Assembly: GCA_013214635.1 (NCBI GenBank)
Contig: JABSSC010000041.1
Span: forward strand, 1 to 44,567
Origin: Paracoccaceae bacterium
GTDB taxonomy: Bacteria; Pseudomonadota; Alphaproteobacteria; Rhodobacterales; Rhodobacteraceae
Length of the DNA: 44,567 bases
Direction of reading: 5' to 3'
Shown: positions 25,056 to 33,673 of the stretch, piece after piece
Numbering within the stretch: the stretch's first letter is position 1
How the letters are laid out: each line of letters begins with the position of its first letter
Position numbers and translations under genes: made by a program
Notes under the pieces: model-generated
Told to the model about the DNA's origin: nothing
Database searches by the model: none
Seen by the model: the letters and a program-made list of their open reading frames with translations, nothing else

Positions 25056-25118
25056 GTTTTTGTTCCCTGCTCTTTTTTGCAGGCTGGCCAATCAATTTCG
25101 TTCTGTCCAGCCCCCGCA

Positions 25119-25150
25119 CAAAAAAGAGCGCGGCCGTTAAAGCCGCGCTC
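25119..25150 (-). terminator. Intrinsic terminator after bioY
   Basis: On the minus strand a nine-base-pair stem (GAGCGCGGC paired with GCCGCGCTC) is followed by a run of six T. It begins about 22 bp after the bioY stop and separates bioY from the downstream TAG-interrupted gene, which therefore needs its own promoter. Confidence 0.88.
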
Positions 25151-25172
25151 CTGAACTTCGAGAGACCTTTGA

Positions 25173-25772
25173 CTAGGTGCGGGCTTTGCCAACCAACGCC
25201 CAGAGCGCAGGGAAGATTGCCGCCGCGAGCGCCAGTTTCAGCGCATCGCCGATCAGGAACGGCGTCAGGCCCCAAGCGAGGATCGGTTGATCCCAGCCAT
25301 AAAGCTGCCCGAGCCACAGAAGTCCCGGGACGTAGATAAGGGCGTTGCCGATCAGCATCGCGACGGCCATGCGCACGACAGAACGGTCCCATCCTTGCCG
25401 CGCGAACCATCCCAAGGCGAGTGTGGCAAGGACGTACCCCACAAGATAGCCACCTGTGCCACCCATCATATAGCTCAGGCCAGCACTTTCCGCGGACGAT
25501 CCGGCAAACACGTCAAAGCCCAGAGCGCCGATGATCATGTAGCCAAGAATTGTCGTCAGGCCCAAGCGCGGACCATATGCGGCACCAATCGACAGAACCG
25601 CAAACGTCCCCATCGTCACCGGTACCGGCCACATGGGAATCTTGATTTTCGCAGCGATCGCAAGGGCTGCGATACCGGCGATGACCAGAATGGCCTGTTT
25701 GATACGAAGCGCCGCGCCTTCAGACGGGCCAAAAGCCTCGGTCAAAACGCGATCGGAAGTGGTGGTGGCCAT
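25173..25772 (-). CDS. bioY: Biotin transporter BioY (ECF substrate-binding subunit)
   Basis: A 199-residue membrane protein with about six helices, the S-component for biotin uptake by energy-coupling factor transporters. Family motifs are KIPMWPVPVTMGTFAVLSIG, PRLGLTTILGYMIIGALG, and GGTGGYLVGYVLA; the C-terminal FLIGDALKLALAA is also typical. The ATG at 25772 has GGAGAGG upstream; a longer open frame to 25925 overlaps the DUF6314 gene and is rejected. bioM and bioN (ATPase and T-component) are not adjacent. It follows the DUF6314 gene by 68 bp on the same strand. Confidence 0.93.
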   Translation of the reverse strand: MATTTSDRVLTEAFGPSEGAALRIKQAILVIAGIAALAIAAKIKIPMWPVPVTMGTFAVLSIGAAYGPRLGLTTILGYMIIGALGFDVFAGSSAESAGLSYMMGGTGGYLVGYVLATLALGWFARQGWDRSVVRMAVAMLIGNALIYVPGLLWLGQLYGWDQPILAWGLTPFLIGDALKLALAAAIFPALWALVGKART

Positions 25773-25840
25773 GCGCCCCTCTCCTGAATTGTTTTCTTGG
25801 GTTGCGTTTTGCACCAGCACAGACGCGCGTGCAAGCCGCA

Positions 25841-26266
25841 TCACGCGTGGCGGGCGTAACGGCTTGTCATCGTATAGTCCTTGCGCGGCCCCGTAACGCG
25901 CCAACTGGCTGACCAAGTTGGCCATGTAGTGAAGTCATAATTGACCTCATAGCGATCCGGGTCGCACAGATGTGTTGCCTCAGGGTCTTCGACCGACAGC
26001 GGAATGGCATGAAAGGGACGTCCGTCATCGAAATCGACTTGCAGCCAGCCGCGTTCCTGCCGCCAGATGTAGCCGCGCGTTGCAACCATGGGCGCTGACG
26101 ACCCCAGACGCAGCGTTCCTTCCTCGCGGTACAAGAGGCGTTGGCCCGCGCGCCTGAAGGCTGCCTCTCCAGCAAACTGACCGTCGGGACCGCCCAGATG
26201 ATCCTCAATCACCCGCTCGATTGACCAATTCCCCTCAAAGGCCCAAAGCGTTGCCGGGGCGGCCAT
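25841..26266 (-). CDS. DUF6314 family protein
   Basis: A 141-residue protein matching the DUF6314 pattern: LWAFEGNWSIERVIEDHLGG at the start, GEAAFRRAGQRLLYREEGTL, then a beta-rich body with GWLQVDFDDGRPFHAIPL and CDPDRYEVNYDF, ending WRVTGPRKDYTMTSRY. This suggests a small lipocalin-like beta barrel in the cytoplasm. Function is unknown. It is divergent from purB and lies upstream of bioY on the minus strand. Confidence 0.72.
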   Translation of the reverse strand: MAAPATLWAFEGNWSIERVIEDHLGGPDGQFAGEAAFRRAGQRLLYREEGTLRLGSSAPMVATRGYIWRQERGWLQVDFDDGRPFHAIPLSVEDPEATHLCDPDRYEVNYDFTTWPTWSASWRVTGPRKDYTMTSRYARHA

Positions 26267-26346
26267 TGCGCCTCTCCTTGCTGTTGCCGAAAGGGAAGTC
26301 TAAGACGCCCGCGCGCGCCCCTCAATAAAAGAAAGGTTAACGCCAC

Positions 26347-27648
26347 ATGATCCCTCGCTACTCCCGCCCCGATATGGTTGCGATCTGGTCGCCCGAGACC
26401 AAATTCCGCATCTGGTACGAGATCGAGGCGCATGCCTGTGACGCGATGGCGGATCTGGGCGTCATTCCTGCGGACAGTGCCGCAGCAGTTTGGAAAGCCA
26501 AGGATGTCGAGTTCGACGTCGCGCGCATTGATGAGATCGAGGCGGTCACAAAACACGACGTCATCGCCTTTCTGACGCATCTGGCCGAGATCATCGGAAA
26601 CGAAGAGGCGCGGTTTGTGCATCAGGGCATGACCAGTTCGGACGTGCTTGATACGACATTCAACATTCAGTTGACCCGTGCGGCCGACATTCTCATTGCC
26701 GATATGGAGGGCCTGTTGGCCGCGCTCAAGCGTCGGGCATATGAGCACAAGGACACCATCCGGATCGGCCGCAGCCATGGAATTCACGCCGAACCAACGA
26801 CGATGGGCTTAACATTTGCTCGTTTCTACGCCGAGATGGACCGCAACCTCACGCGCCTGCGCACCGCGCGGGCCGAGATCGCGACTGGTGCAATCTCAGG
26901 CGCCGTTGGAACCTTTGCCAATATCGACCCGGCGGTCGAAGCCCATGTGTGTGAAAAACTGGGGTTGGAGCCCGAGCCGATCTCAACCCAGGTTATCCCG
27001 CGCGACCGCCACGCTGCCTTCTTTGCAGCGCTCGGCGTGATCGCCAGCTCTGTCGAAAACATCGCCATTGAGATCCGCCATATGCAGCGGACCGAAGTTC
27101 TGGAAGCCGAAGAGTTCTTTTCCAAAGGCCAAAAGGGGTCGTCAGCGATGCCGCACAAGCGCAATCCGGTGCTGACCGAGAACCTTACCGGCCTTGCGCG
27201 GTTGGTGCGCATGGCTGTCGTGCCCGCGATGGAGAATGTCGCACTTTGGCACGAGCGCGACATCTCGCATTCATCGGTGGAACGAAACATCGGCCCCGAC
27301 GCGACAATCACGCTCGACTTCGCGTTGGCGCGGCTGACGAGTGTTGTCGATAAACTGGTGGTCTATCCTGACAACATGATGGCCAATCTCAACAAGTTCA
27401 AAGGCTTGGTGCATTCCCAGCGCGTGTTGCTGGCTCTGACGCAAAAGGGTGTCAGCCGCGAGGATGCCTATCGCCTTGTCCAGCGCAACGCGATGAAAGT
27501 GTGGGAAGATGGCGCAGACTTCATGGCCGAACTTAAGGCGGACCCAGAGGTTACGGCGGCCCTGAGCGACGCCGAAATCGAAGAGAAGTTTGATCTGGGC
27601 TATCACACCAAGAACGTCGACACGATCTTTGCACGCGTCTTTGGATAA
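26347..27648 (+). CDS. purB: Adenylosuccinate lyase
   Basis: Acts twice in purine synthesis: SAICAR to AICAR, and adenylosuccinate to AMP, each with fumarate release. The 433-residue protein belongs to the fumarase/aspartase superfamily. Signature segment GSSAMPHKRNP at 264-274 includes the catalytic Ser S266; GRSHGIHAEPTTMG (141-154) holds the general-acid region and GMTSSDVLDT (94-103) the first conserved block. Length is normal. An AAAGG precedes the ATG by ten bases. It is divergent from the DUF6314 gene and is followed by cls. Confidence 0.97.
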   Translation: MIPRYSRPDMVAIWSPETKFRIWYEIEAHACDAMADLGVIPADSAAAVWKAKDVEFDVARIDEIEAVTKHDVIAFLTHLAEIIGNEEARFVHQGMTSSDVLDTTFNIQLTRAADILIADMEGLLAALKRRAYEHKDTIRIGRSHGIHAEPTTMGLTFARFYAEMDRNLTRLRTARAEIATGAISGAVGTFANIDPAVEAHVCEKLGLEPEPISTQVIPRDRHAAFFAALGVIASSVENIAIEIRHMQRTEVLEAEEFFSKGQKGSSAMPHKRNPVLTENLTGLARLVRMAVVPAMENVALWHERDISHSSVERNIGPDATITLDFALARLTSVVDKLVVYPDNMMANLNKFKGLVHSQRVLLALTQKGVSREDAYRLVQRNAMKVWEDGADFMAELKADPEVTAALSDAEIEEKFDLGYHTKNVDTIFARVFG

Positions 27649-27688
27649 CTGTTAGGCTTGGCGGGACTCACGAAGGGGTTTCGCGTTC

Positions 27689-29095
27689 ATGTACGTCCTG
27701 TTCGGCTATGCGTATCTGGCCTTTCAGATTGGGGGGTTCTTTTGCGCCTATCAAGCGGCTGCGCGCGCGCGCACCGCGCAAGGGGCGACGGGATGGGTGA
27801 TTTTCCTCATCGCCGCCCCCGTGCCAGGCGTGATTGCGTACTTGTTTCTTGGGCATAGCCGGATCTCGGACTACGAAGACAGCCGAAGAAAGTCAGAACG
27901 CGTGTCGGAAGGCGTTCGTGAATATGGCGAGCGCTTTGCGCCGGATGCCGCGCTTGGGGCCGCATCGATTGCTTATAGTCGGATCGCGGAACTCCCCCTG
28001 ACCCGCGGCAATCGAACCGAGGTGTTGATCGACGGCACAGCAACCTTTGACGCGATATTTGCCGCGCTGGATGCGGCGGAAAACTACATTTTGGCCCAAT
28101 TCTACATCATCAAGGACGATGACCTGGGTCGTGAGTTTCAGGCCAGACTGATCGCCGCAGCAGAGCGTGGGGTGCGCGTTCGATTGCTGTTTGATCAGGT
28201 GGGCAGTGGCAAATTACCTGCCGCTTGGCGCGACAGACTGGTCGCTGCAGGAGCCGAGGTTCTTGACCCTGCAAAGGGGCGCGGGCCGCGGCAACGCCTA
28301 CAGATCAACTATCGCAACCACCGCAAGACCATCGTGATTGACGGCAAGGTCGGTTTCACTGGCGGGTTGAATGTGGGCGATGAGTATATGGGCCGCAGTG
28401 AAGAGTTTGGTCCATGGCGCGACACGCATATTCGGCTGGACGGTCCCGTCGTCTCGCAACTGCAGCTGCTTTTCGTCGAGGACTGGCACTGGATGATGCG
28501 GGAAAGCATCATCGATGACCTGAACTGGGACGCGACACTGTTTAATGATGGCTCGACCGCCCTGATTGTCGGCACCGGTCCGGCAGATGATTTTGAAACC
28601 GGGGCGCATTACTTTTTCGCGATGGCAACCGATGCACGTGAGCGGCTTTGGATTGCGTCACCCTATTTTGTGCCCGATCTCGATATTCGAACCGCATTGA
28701 AGCATGCCGCGATGCGCGGGGTTGATGTGCGAATACTGGTGCCGGACGTGATCGACCACAAAATCCCCTGGCTCGCGGCCTTCGCCTTTTTCGATCAAAT
28801 GCGCGCGGCAGGCGTGCGAATCTTTCGCTACACCGACAGTTTCATGCACCAAAAAGTGGCTTTGGTTGATGATCGCATTGCCTCTGTGGGGACAACAAAC
28901 CTCGACAACCGGTCGTTTCGCCTGAATTTCGAAGCGACGGCGATGATTTTTGCCTCGGACGTAGCGGCAGAGGTCGAGGAGATGCTGATCCAAGATTTTT
29001 CGCGCAGTTTTGAGCTGGAAAAGCAACTCTCGGAGCAGCCGTGGTATATCAAGCGAATGGCCCCTGTTGCGCGGCTTTTTGCGCCTTTGTTGTAA
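27689..29095 (+). CDS. cls: Cardiolipin synthase (phospholipase D superfamily)
   Basis: A 468-residue membrane-bound enzyme that joins two phosphatidylglycerols, or related donors, into cardiolipin. Two N-terminal helices (about residues 3-22 and 36-54) anchor it. The two HKD motifs are H211/K213/D218 (NHRKTIVIDG) and H387/K389/D394 (MHQKVALVDD), each followed by the usual TGGLN or GTTNLDNRS sequence. It is followed six bases later by an endonuclease/exonuclease/phosphatase-family gene, the same partnership as ybhO (clsB) with ybhP in E. coli. Confidence 0.93.
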   Translation: MYVLFGYAYLAFQIGGFFCAYQAAARARTAQGATGWVIFLIAAPVPGVIAYLFLGHSRISDYEDSRRKSERVSEGVREYGERFAPDAALGAASIAYSRIAELPLTRGNRTEVLIDGTATFDAIFAALDAAENYILAQFYIIKDDDLGREFQARLIAAAERGVRVRLLFDQVGSGKLPAAWRDRLVAAGAEVLDPAKGRGPRQRLQINYRNHRKTIVIDGKVGFTGGLNVGDEYMGRSEEFGPWRDTHIRLDGPVVSQLQLLFVEDWHWMMRESIIDDLNWDATLFNDGSTALIVGTGPADDFETGAHYFFAMATDARERLWIASPYFVPDLDIRTALKHAAMRGVDVRILVPDVIDHKIPWLAAFAFFDQMRAAGVRIFRYTDSFMHQKVALVDDRIASVGTTNLDNRSFRLNFEATAMIFASDVAAEVEEMLIQDFSRSFELEKQLSEQPWYIKRMAPVARLFAPLL

Positions 29096-29101
29096 ACTGA
29101 C

Positions 29102-29794
29102 ATGCGTTTGAGGTTAGCCAGCTACAATATTCACAAGGCCGTCGGGTTGGATCAACGTCGTGACCCCGAGCGCATTCTTCAGGTGATCATGGAAACCGGC
29201 GCAGATGTGATTGCGCTGCAAGAGGTTGATCGCCGCCTCGGGCCGCGTCCGACGGTCCTTCCCCCTGATCTTATTGCGAGCGCAACGGACTATCACGTGG
29301 TGCCGTTTGCCCGCACCGAGGTCAGTCTAGGCTGGCACGGAAACGCGATTTTGGTGAAGCCGAATCTCTCGGTTAAGCGCCTTGTGCGCATACCACTCCC
29401 CGGTCTGGAGCCACGCGGCGCGGTACGTGCGACCGTCTCAGACGGTGAGTTGTCGTTGACGGTTTTCGGTGTGCATTTGGGTCTTTTGCGCGAATGGCGC
29501 ACACGGCAGCTAACCCGTCTGGTAGCCAAGGCTGACGTCGCAGGTGGTCCGGTGGCGCTTGTTGGCGACTTTAACGAATGGTCAACGACGACGGGCTGTG
29601 AAGCGCTTGAGCCAATGTTTGAGGTTCTGGCGCCGGGTCCAAGCTTTCACGCCGCCCGCCCGATCGCCTCACTGGACCGGATTGCCGTCACAAGACAAAT
29701 CACGGTGCCGGCAACCGGTGTTCACGCGACCCCGCTGGCGCGCATGGCATCCGACCACCTGCCGGTCTGGGCGGACCTCGACGTTTCAATGTGA
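29102..29794 (+). CDS. Endonuclease/exonuclease/phosphatase family protein
   Basis: A 230-residue EEP-fold hydrolase. Motifs: LASYNIHKAVG (N9), ALQEVDRRLGPR (metal-binding E41), GDFNEW and the C-terminal SDHLPVWADL with the catalytic His. No signal peptide is present. Members act on nucleic acids or phosphoesters including lipid headgroups; being coupled to cls with a six-base gap suggests a role in phospholipid metabolism, as assumed for E. coli YbhP, but that is inference. Confidence 0.87.
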   Translation: MRLRLASYNIHKAVGLDQRRDPERILQVIMETGADVIALQEVDRRLGPRPTVLPPDLIASATDYHVVPFARTEVSLGWHGNAILVKPNLSVKRLVRIPLPGLEPRGAVRATVSDGELSLTVFGVHLGLLREWRTRQLTRLVAKADVAGGPVALVGDFNEWSTTTGCEALEPMFEVLAPGPSFHAARPIASLDRIAVTRQITVPATGVHATPLARMASDHLPVWADLDVSM

Positions 29795-29861
29795 TCCGCA
29801 GCATTGACCGGTTTCGCGGACGTGCTAGGCTCTTCGGTACAGTGAGGATAAGGAGAGACCA

Positions 29862-30035
29862 ATGAAGAAGACCAAGACCCTTCTGGCCGCTCTGGCCCTG
29901 ACCGTCGCCCCAACTCTGGCGATGGCGATGGGGTGCTCTGGCTACGGACACGAAACGACCGCGCAGTCCTGCATCGCTGGGACGGCATGGGACGCAGACA
30001 AAGGCGCCTGCGTGCCGGTCAACGCCACGTCCTGA
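29862..30035 (+). CDS. Small secreted cysteine peptide (57 residues)
   Basis: A short gene. It starts at an ATG preceded by AAGGAGAG and encodes a signal peptide (MKKTKTLLAALALTVAPTLA, cleavage near residue 22) and a mature peptide of about 35 residues with three Cys. The motif QSCIAGTAWDADKGACV is shared with the TPR protein encoded next (QSCETGQVWDEESKSCV). A strong terminator follows. I know of no assigned function; it is probably periplasmic and disulfide-bonded. Confidence 0.8.
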   Translation: MKKTKTLLAALALTVAPTLAMAMGCSGYGHETTAQSCIAGTAWDADKGACVPVNATS

Positions 30036-30056
30036 TCAAAGATACAGTTTTGGGAG

Positions 30057-30083
30057 AAAGGCGGCCCTGGGCCGCCTTTTTTC
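30057..30083 (+). terminator. Intrinsic terminator after the small Cys peptide gene
   Basis: Stem AAAGGCGGC paired with GCCGCCTTT, loop CCTGG, followed by further T residues, 21 bp after the stop codon. Confidence 0.9.
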
Positions 30084-30136
30084 TTATGCGCCGCGCCCTA
30101 CCCTTGGGGTGAGAGACAAACTTTGGAGCAGAATTG

Positions 30137-30670
30137 ATGCGTTTACCACTTATCGTTGCTGCCTGTGTCCTGCCCACGGCGCTTTTTGCCGCCGGCAGCT
30201 CGAGCGATACACCCCCGCAACCGACAAGCACGACCCAAAGCTGCGAGACCGGTCAGGTCTGGGATGAAGAGAGCAAGTCCTGTGTCTCGCCGCAGGAAAG
30301 CCGTCTCAACGATGACGTTCTCTATGGCGCGGTCCGCGAGTATGCCTATGCGGGCGAGCTTGGTGCGGCCTCTGGTGTTCTGGATGCCATGTCGGATCAG
30401 GCGGATGACCGCGTTCTGACCTATCGCGGCTTTATTGCGCGAAAGTCCGGAGATTTTGCCGCAGCGGAGGCCTTTTATGCAGCCGCGCTGGCGCAGAACC
30501 CCGACAATCTGCTCGCCCGCTCCTATCGTGGGCAAGGATTGGCCGAGATCGGCGACCTTGTCGCGGCGCGCGCTGAATTGACCGAGATTCGCAAGCGTGA
30601 CGGGCGCGGCACATGGCCCGAGCTGGCGTTGCGATTGGCAATCGAAAATGGGCGCGGTTTCTCCTACTGA
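30137..30670 (+). CDS. Secreted TPR-type protein with N-terminal Cys motif
   Basis: A 177-residue exported protein. It has a signal peptide (RLPLIVAACVLPTALFAAG), a short linker with the two-Cys motif QSCETGQVWDEESKSCV, and then two to three tetratricopeptide-like repeats (LTYRGFIARKSGDFAAAEAF, ALAQNPDNLLARSYRGQGLA). TPR domains bind other proteins. I chose ATG at 30137; the TTG directly before it is less likely. It stands alone between the terminator at 30057 and fliG. The Cys motif matches the preceding 57-residue peptide, pointing to a shared module. Confidence 0.82.
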   Translation: MRLPLIVAACVLPTALFAAGSSSDTPPQPTSTTQSCETGQVWDEESKSCVSPQESRLNDDVLYGAVREYAYAGELGAASGVLDAMSDQADDRVLTYRGFIARKSGDFAAAEAFYAAALAQNPDNLLARSYRGQGLAEIGDLVAARAELTEIRKRDGRGTWPELALRLAIENGRGFSY

Positions 30671-30735
30671 CGCGTAGGGCGTCGTTAACCTTGGCAAGGT
30701 TATCTGGTCACTGAGATTCTAACGTCCCGGTGGCC

Positions 30736-31791
30736 ATGCCCAACGACCTGACCCTTCCTACGCCTCCCGGCATTGGTGCGGCGGACTTTCCTGCCGCGCC
30801 AGCCTTAACGCGTCGTCAAAAGGCGGCAATCCTTGTGCAGGCGCTGGTGTCGCACGGCATGCGCCTTCCCCTCAATCGGCTGCCCGATACACTTCAAACG
30901 GACCTCGCCGAGGAGCTGGTGCGCATGCGCCCGGTGGATCAGGCCACGGTGCACGCTGTGTTAGAGGAGTTTGCAGATCAGATTTCATCGATCGGGCTGT
31001 CCTTTCCCAACGGACTAGAAGCTGCGCTTGAAACGCTAAACTCACAAATCAGCGACACGGCGGCGGAAAAACTGCGCCGCCGGGCCGGTGTGCAGTTCCA
31101 CGGCGATCCTTGGGAAGTCATCGGTGGTGCAGACAGCGAACGGTTGGTTCAAATATTCGAGGCTGAAAGCATCGAGATCTGCGCAGTTATTCTGTCCAAA
31201 CTGAAGGTGTCGAAGGCGGCCGAGATCCTGTCGCTGCTGCCGGGGGAACGCGCGCGCCGTACAACCTATGCCGTGTCACGAACCGGTGGCGTTTCGCCCG
31301 CAACGGTGCAGCGGATCGGCGTGTCAGTGGCTCGGCAGCTTCAGGCCCGACCGGTTCATGCGTTCACAGACGGGCCAGTTGATCGTGTCGGCGCAATTCT
31401 CAATTCCGCACCCGCAAGCACGCGAGACACGGTGCTTGAGGGGCTGGAGGCCGAGGATCAGGGATTTGCCGAAGAAGTGCGCAAGGCAATCTTCACATTT
31501 GCCAGTATCCCAAGCCGGATTGATGCACGCGACATCCCCAAGGTTATCCGCGTGGCGGCTCAGGAAGATCTGATCATGGCCTTGGCCGGGGCTGCTGGGG
31601 GTGATCTCGAAGCGGGCGAATTCATTCTCGCCAACATGTCGCAACGCATGGCAGACAACCTCCGCGGCGAAGCGAAAGAGGCAGGAAAGGTAAGCGAGGC
31701 TGATGCCGAAGCCGCAATGTTGCGCATCGTTCAGCAAATCCGAGGGTTGGAAGCGACAGGCGAAATCAGCCTGATCGCGGACGATAGCTAG
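30736..31791 (+). CDS. fliG: Flagellar motor switch protein FliG
   Basis: A 351-residue protein with FliG architecture: N-terminal LTRRQKAAILVQALVSHG, middle domain AVILSKLKVSKAAEILSLLP with ERARRTTYAVSRTGGV, and C-terminal motor domain FTFASIPSRIDARDIPKVIR, LANMSQRMADNLR, IVQQIRGLEATGEI. In the C-ring FliG couples stator force to rotor rotation. The sequence is divergent from enterobacterial FliG but matches the roseobacter type. No other flagellar genes are in the window. Start choice is unsure (ATG 30736 or GTG 30730; no good ribosome-binding site). Confidence 0.72.
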   Translation: MPNDLTLPTPPGIGAADFPAAPALTRRQKAAILVQALVSHGMRLPLNRLPDTLQTDLAEELVRMRPVDQATVHAVLEEFADQISSIGLSFPNGLEAALETLNSQISDTAAEKLRRRAGVQFHGDPWEVIGGADSERLVQIFEAESIEICAVILSKLKVSKAAEILSLLPGERARRTTYAVSRTGGVSPATVQRIGVSVARQLQARPVHAFTDGPVDRVGAILNSAPASTRDTVLEGLEAEDQGFAEEVRKAIFTFASIPSRIDARDIPKVIRVAAQEDLIMALAGAAGGDLEAGEFILANMSQRMADNLRGEAKEAGKVSEADAEAAMLRIVQQIRGLEATGEISLIADDS

Positions 31792-31851
31792 ATCAACGGC
31801 ACATCTGCCCTTGTAAGCGCGGCGCACAGGCCCTAGCTCTGGTCGCGCAAA

Positions 31852-32784
31852 ATGGCCGAGACGAAACCCAAATCCAATGCGCCAGAGCCGCCCTCGCTGA
31901 GCGACCATGTTGTCAACATTGTTGCGCGCGCGGTGCTGGGACTGGCGCGCGCGCTGCCCTATCGTTGGCGTGTGCCAATGGTGGGCTGGTTCATGTCCCG
32001 GATCGCAGCCCCTCTTGTGGGATGGTCAAAGCGCGTGCGCGACAATCTGACCTATGTCTTTCCCGACATGCCAGAAGCCGAAATCCGAAGGCTCATGCGC
32101 GCGGTGCCGGATAATGCCGGGCGCACATTTATAGAGATCTATTCAGGGCAGGATTTCATCAACCGAGTGAAGGACTTACCCCTTGAAGGACCCGGTGCTG
32201 AAGCGCTGACTGCAGCACGCGAAGCGGGCAAACCAGTGGTTCTCGTTACCGGGCATATCGGCAATTATGATGTGGCCCGCGCAGCGCTTTTTGCCCAAGG
32301 CTTTCCCATGGGCGCGCTCTATCGGCCGCTTGGAAACACGCTCTTTAACGAACGCTATGTCGAAGCCATTTCGACAATTGGCTCTCCGGTTTTCCCGGCA
32401 AGCCGTGATGGAATTGGCGCCCTGATGAAGCACATGCGTGGGGGCGGTTGGCTGGGCATTCTGATCGATGTTTACGCAACCCGGGGCGCGGATCTGACAT
32501 TTTTTGGAAAGCCTGCCCCGACCGCGGTGTCAGCGGCGGAATGGGCGCTAAAGTTCGGCGCCACGGTAATTCCTGTCTATGGGCTACGGCAGGATAACGG
32601 GCTCGATTTTCGCATTCACCTGAGCGACCCGATCCCGCCAACCGATCCCAATACGATGACTCAGGCACTTAACGACGATCTTGAACGCATCGCGCGCCAG
32701 CATCTTGAACAGTGGTTCTGGATCCACCGTCGGTGGAAGCCAGAGCGTCAGTTGGCGCGGGCGGCCGCCAACATCGGGCCGTAG
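31852..32784 (+). CDS. Lipid A biosynthesis-type lauroyl acyltransferase
   Basis: A 310-residue member of the LpxL/LpxM/HtrB acyltransferase family, which adds secondary acyl chains to lipid A at the inner membrane. The catalytic HxxxxD motif is H135-D140 in VTGHIGNYD; GALYRPLGN and SRDGIGALMKHMRGGG follow, and the C-terminal QWFWIHRRWKPER is a strong family signature. The hydrophobic segment near residues 20-58 is the probable membrane contact. The 3' end overlaps the convergent DUF1223 gene by 37 bp. LpxL versus LpxM type cannot be decided. Confidence 0.88.
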   Translation: MAETKPKSNAPEPPSLSDHVVNIVARAVLGLARALPYRWRVPMVGWFMSRIAAPLVGWSKRVRDNLTYVFPDMPEAEIRRLMRAVPDNAGRTFIEIYSGQDFINRVKDLPLEGPGAEALTAAREAGKPVVLVTGHIGNYDVARAALFAQGFPMGALYRPLGNTLFNERYVEAISTIGSPVFPASRDGIGALMKHMRGGGWLGILIDVYATRGADLTFFGKPAPTAVSAAEWALKFGATVIPVYGLRQDNGLDFRIHLSDPIPPTDPNTMTQALNDDLERIARQHLEQWFWIHRRWKPERQLARAAANIGP

Positions 32785-33443
32785 TCGGTCGGCTGAACCA
32801 AAACGACAGCGTCTTCATCATTGGGCATGCGGGCCGCAAAGCTTTCGCGCCCTGCGCCATCCCAAACGCCGATCCGCGTCCAGCTTGTCACGATGTTGTA
32901 GTAATCCAACGTCCGCCCTGCGTTTTCACCGCGCCGAATGTCCACTTGGCGGTGCGGGGCGTACGTGACGACGTAAACGCTCGCCTCGCCCACAGGGGCT
33001 GACTTGGGCTCGACTTCGACCGTGATTGTATTGCCGCGGCGCGAGGCATCCACGTCAACGGTATAAGGCTTGGCTTTGTTGGATCGAATCGCCGCTGCCA
33101 GATCATCGGGCTTGAAGCCGACAACGAAGTCATTGCCATGCACAACCATTTGCGGGGTGTAGACCGTCCGCGTGCCACGGGCACGCGCATAGAGCCTTTG
33201 ACGATTGGTATAAGCAGGATCCGCAAACTCGTCCTTCCAACCGATGTAGTCCCAGTAATCCACGTGCAGCGCCAACCCGATTACGTCATCGCGCATCGAC
33301 AGCCCGTGCATCAGAGCATCGGCTGGTGGGCAGGATGAACACCCCTGGCTGGTGTAAAGCTCAACCACCACAGGCTCATCCTCAGCAACCGCGTGCGATG
33401 CGAGTGTGAGAAGAGCGGATGTGAGTAACGTGACAAAGCGCAT
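32748..33443 (-). CDS. Secreted thioredoxin-like DUF1223 protein
   Basis: A 231-residue protein with a signal peptide (MRFVTLLTSALLTLASHAVA) and a thioredoxin-like fold of the DUF1223 family. C35 and C38 form a CxxC in VELYTSQGCSSCPPADAL; LALHVDYWDYIGWKDEFADP and VYTPQMVVHG are family hallmarks. A periplasmic thiol/disulfide role is likely but not shown. ATG at 33443 with AGGAA upstream is preferred over a longer frame that intrudes on the acnA promoter. It is divergent from acnA. Confidence 0.9.
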   Translation of the reverse strand: MRFVTLLTSALLTLASHAVAEDEPVVVELYTSQGCSSCPPADALMHGLSMRDDVIGLALHVDYWDYIGWKDEFADPAYTNRQRLYARARGTRTVYTPQMVVHGNDFVVGFKPDDLAAAIRSNKAKPYTVDVDASRRGNTITVEVEPKSAPVGEASVYVVTYAPHRQVDIRRGENAGRTLDYYNIVTSWTRIGVWDGAGRESFAARMPNDEDAVVLVQPTDYGPMLAAARAN

Positions 33444-33673
33444 GGGGCATATTCCTGTGTTGCCCCTCGTTGCTACCCAACCCGCCCGTAAATGACCAAT
33501 CACCCTTTTGCGAGAGCGCCCCATTCCCCGGTCACCGTCGCGTGACAGACACGTCACCGGTCGCCGAAAGTCGGGAAAATCCTCAGATTGTTTCGAGGTG
33601 ATTGACGCCGTCCGCCTGACACAGTCATTCTTGTCCCAAGCCAGCCACCACATTTCTGAGGGAGCACGTTTTC

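Noticed and set aside
25066-25083. CCTGC/GCAGG hairpin at the ribosome-binding site of the TAG-interrupted gene, considered as a terminator or regulatory switch
   Set aside because: The stem has only five base pairs and the T-run lies in the loop on the plus strand; too weak to list as its own element.
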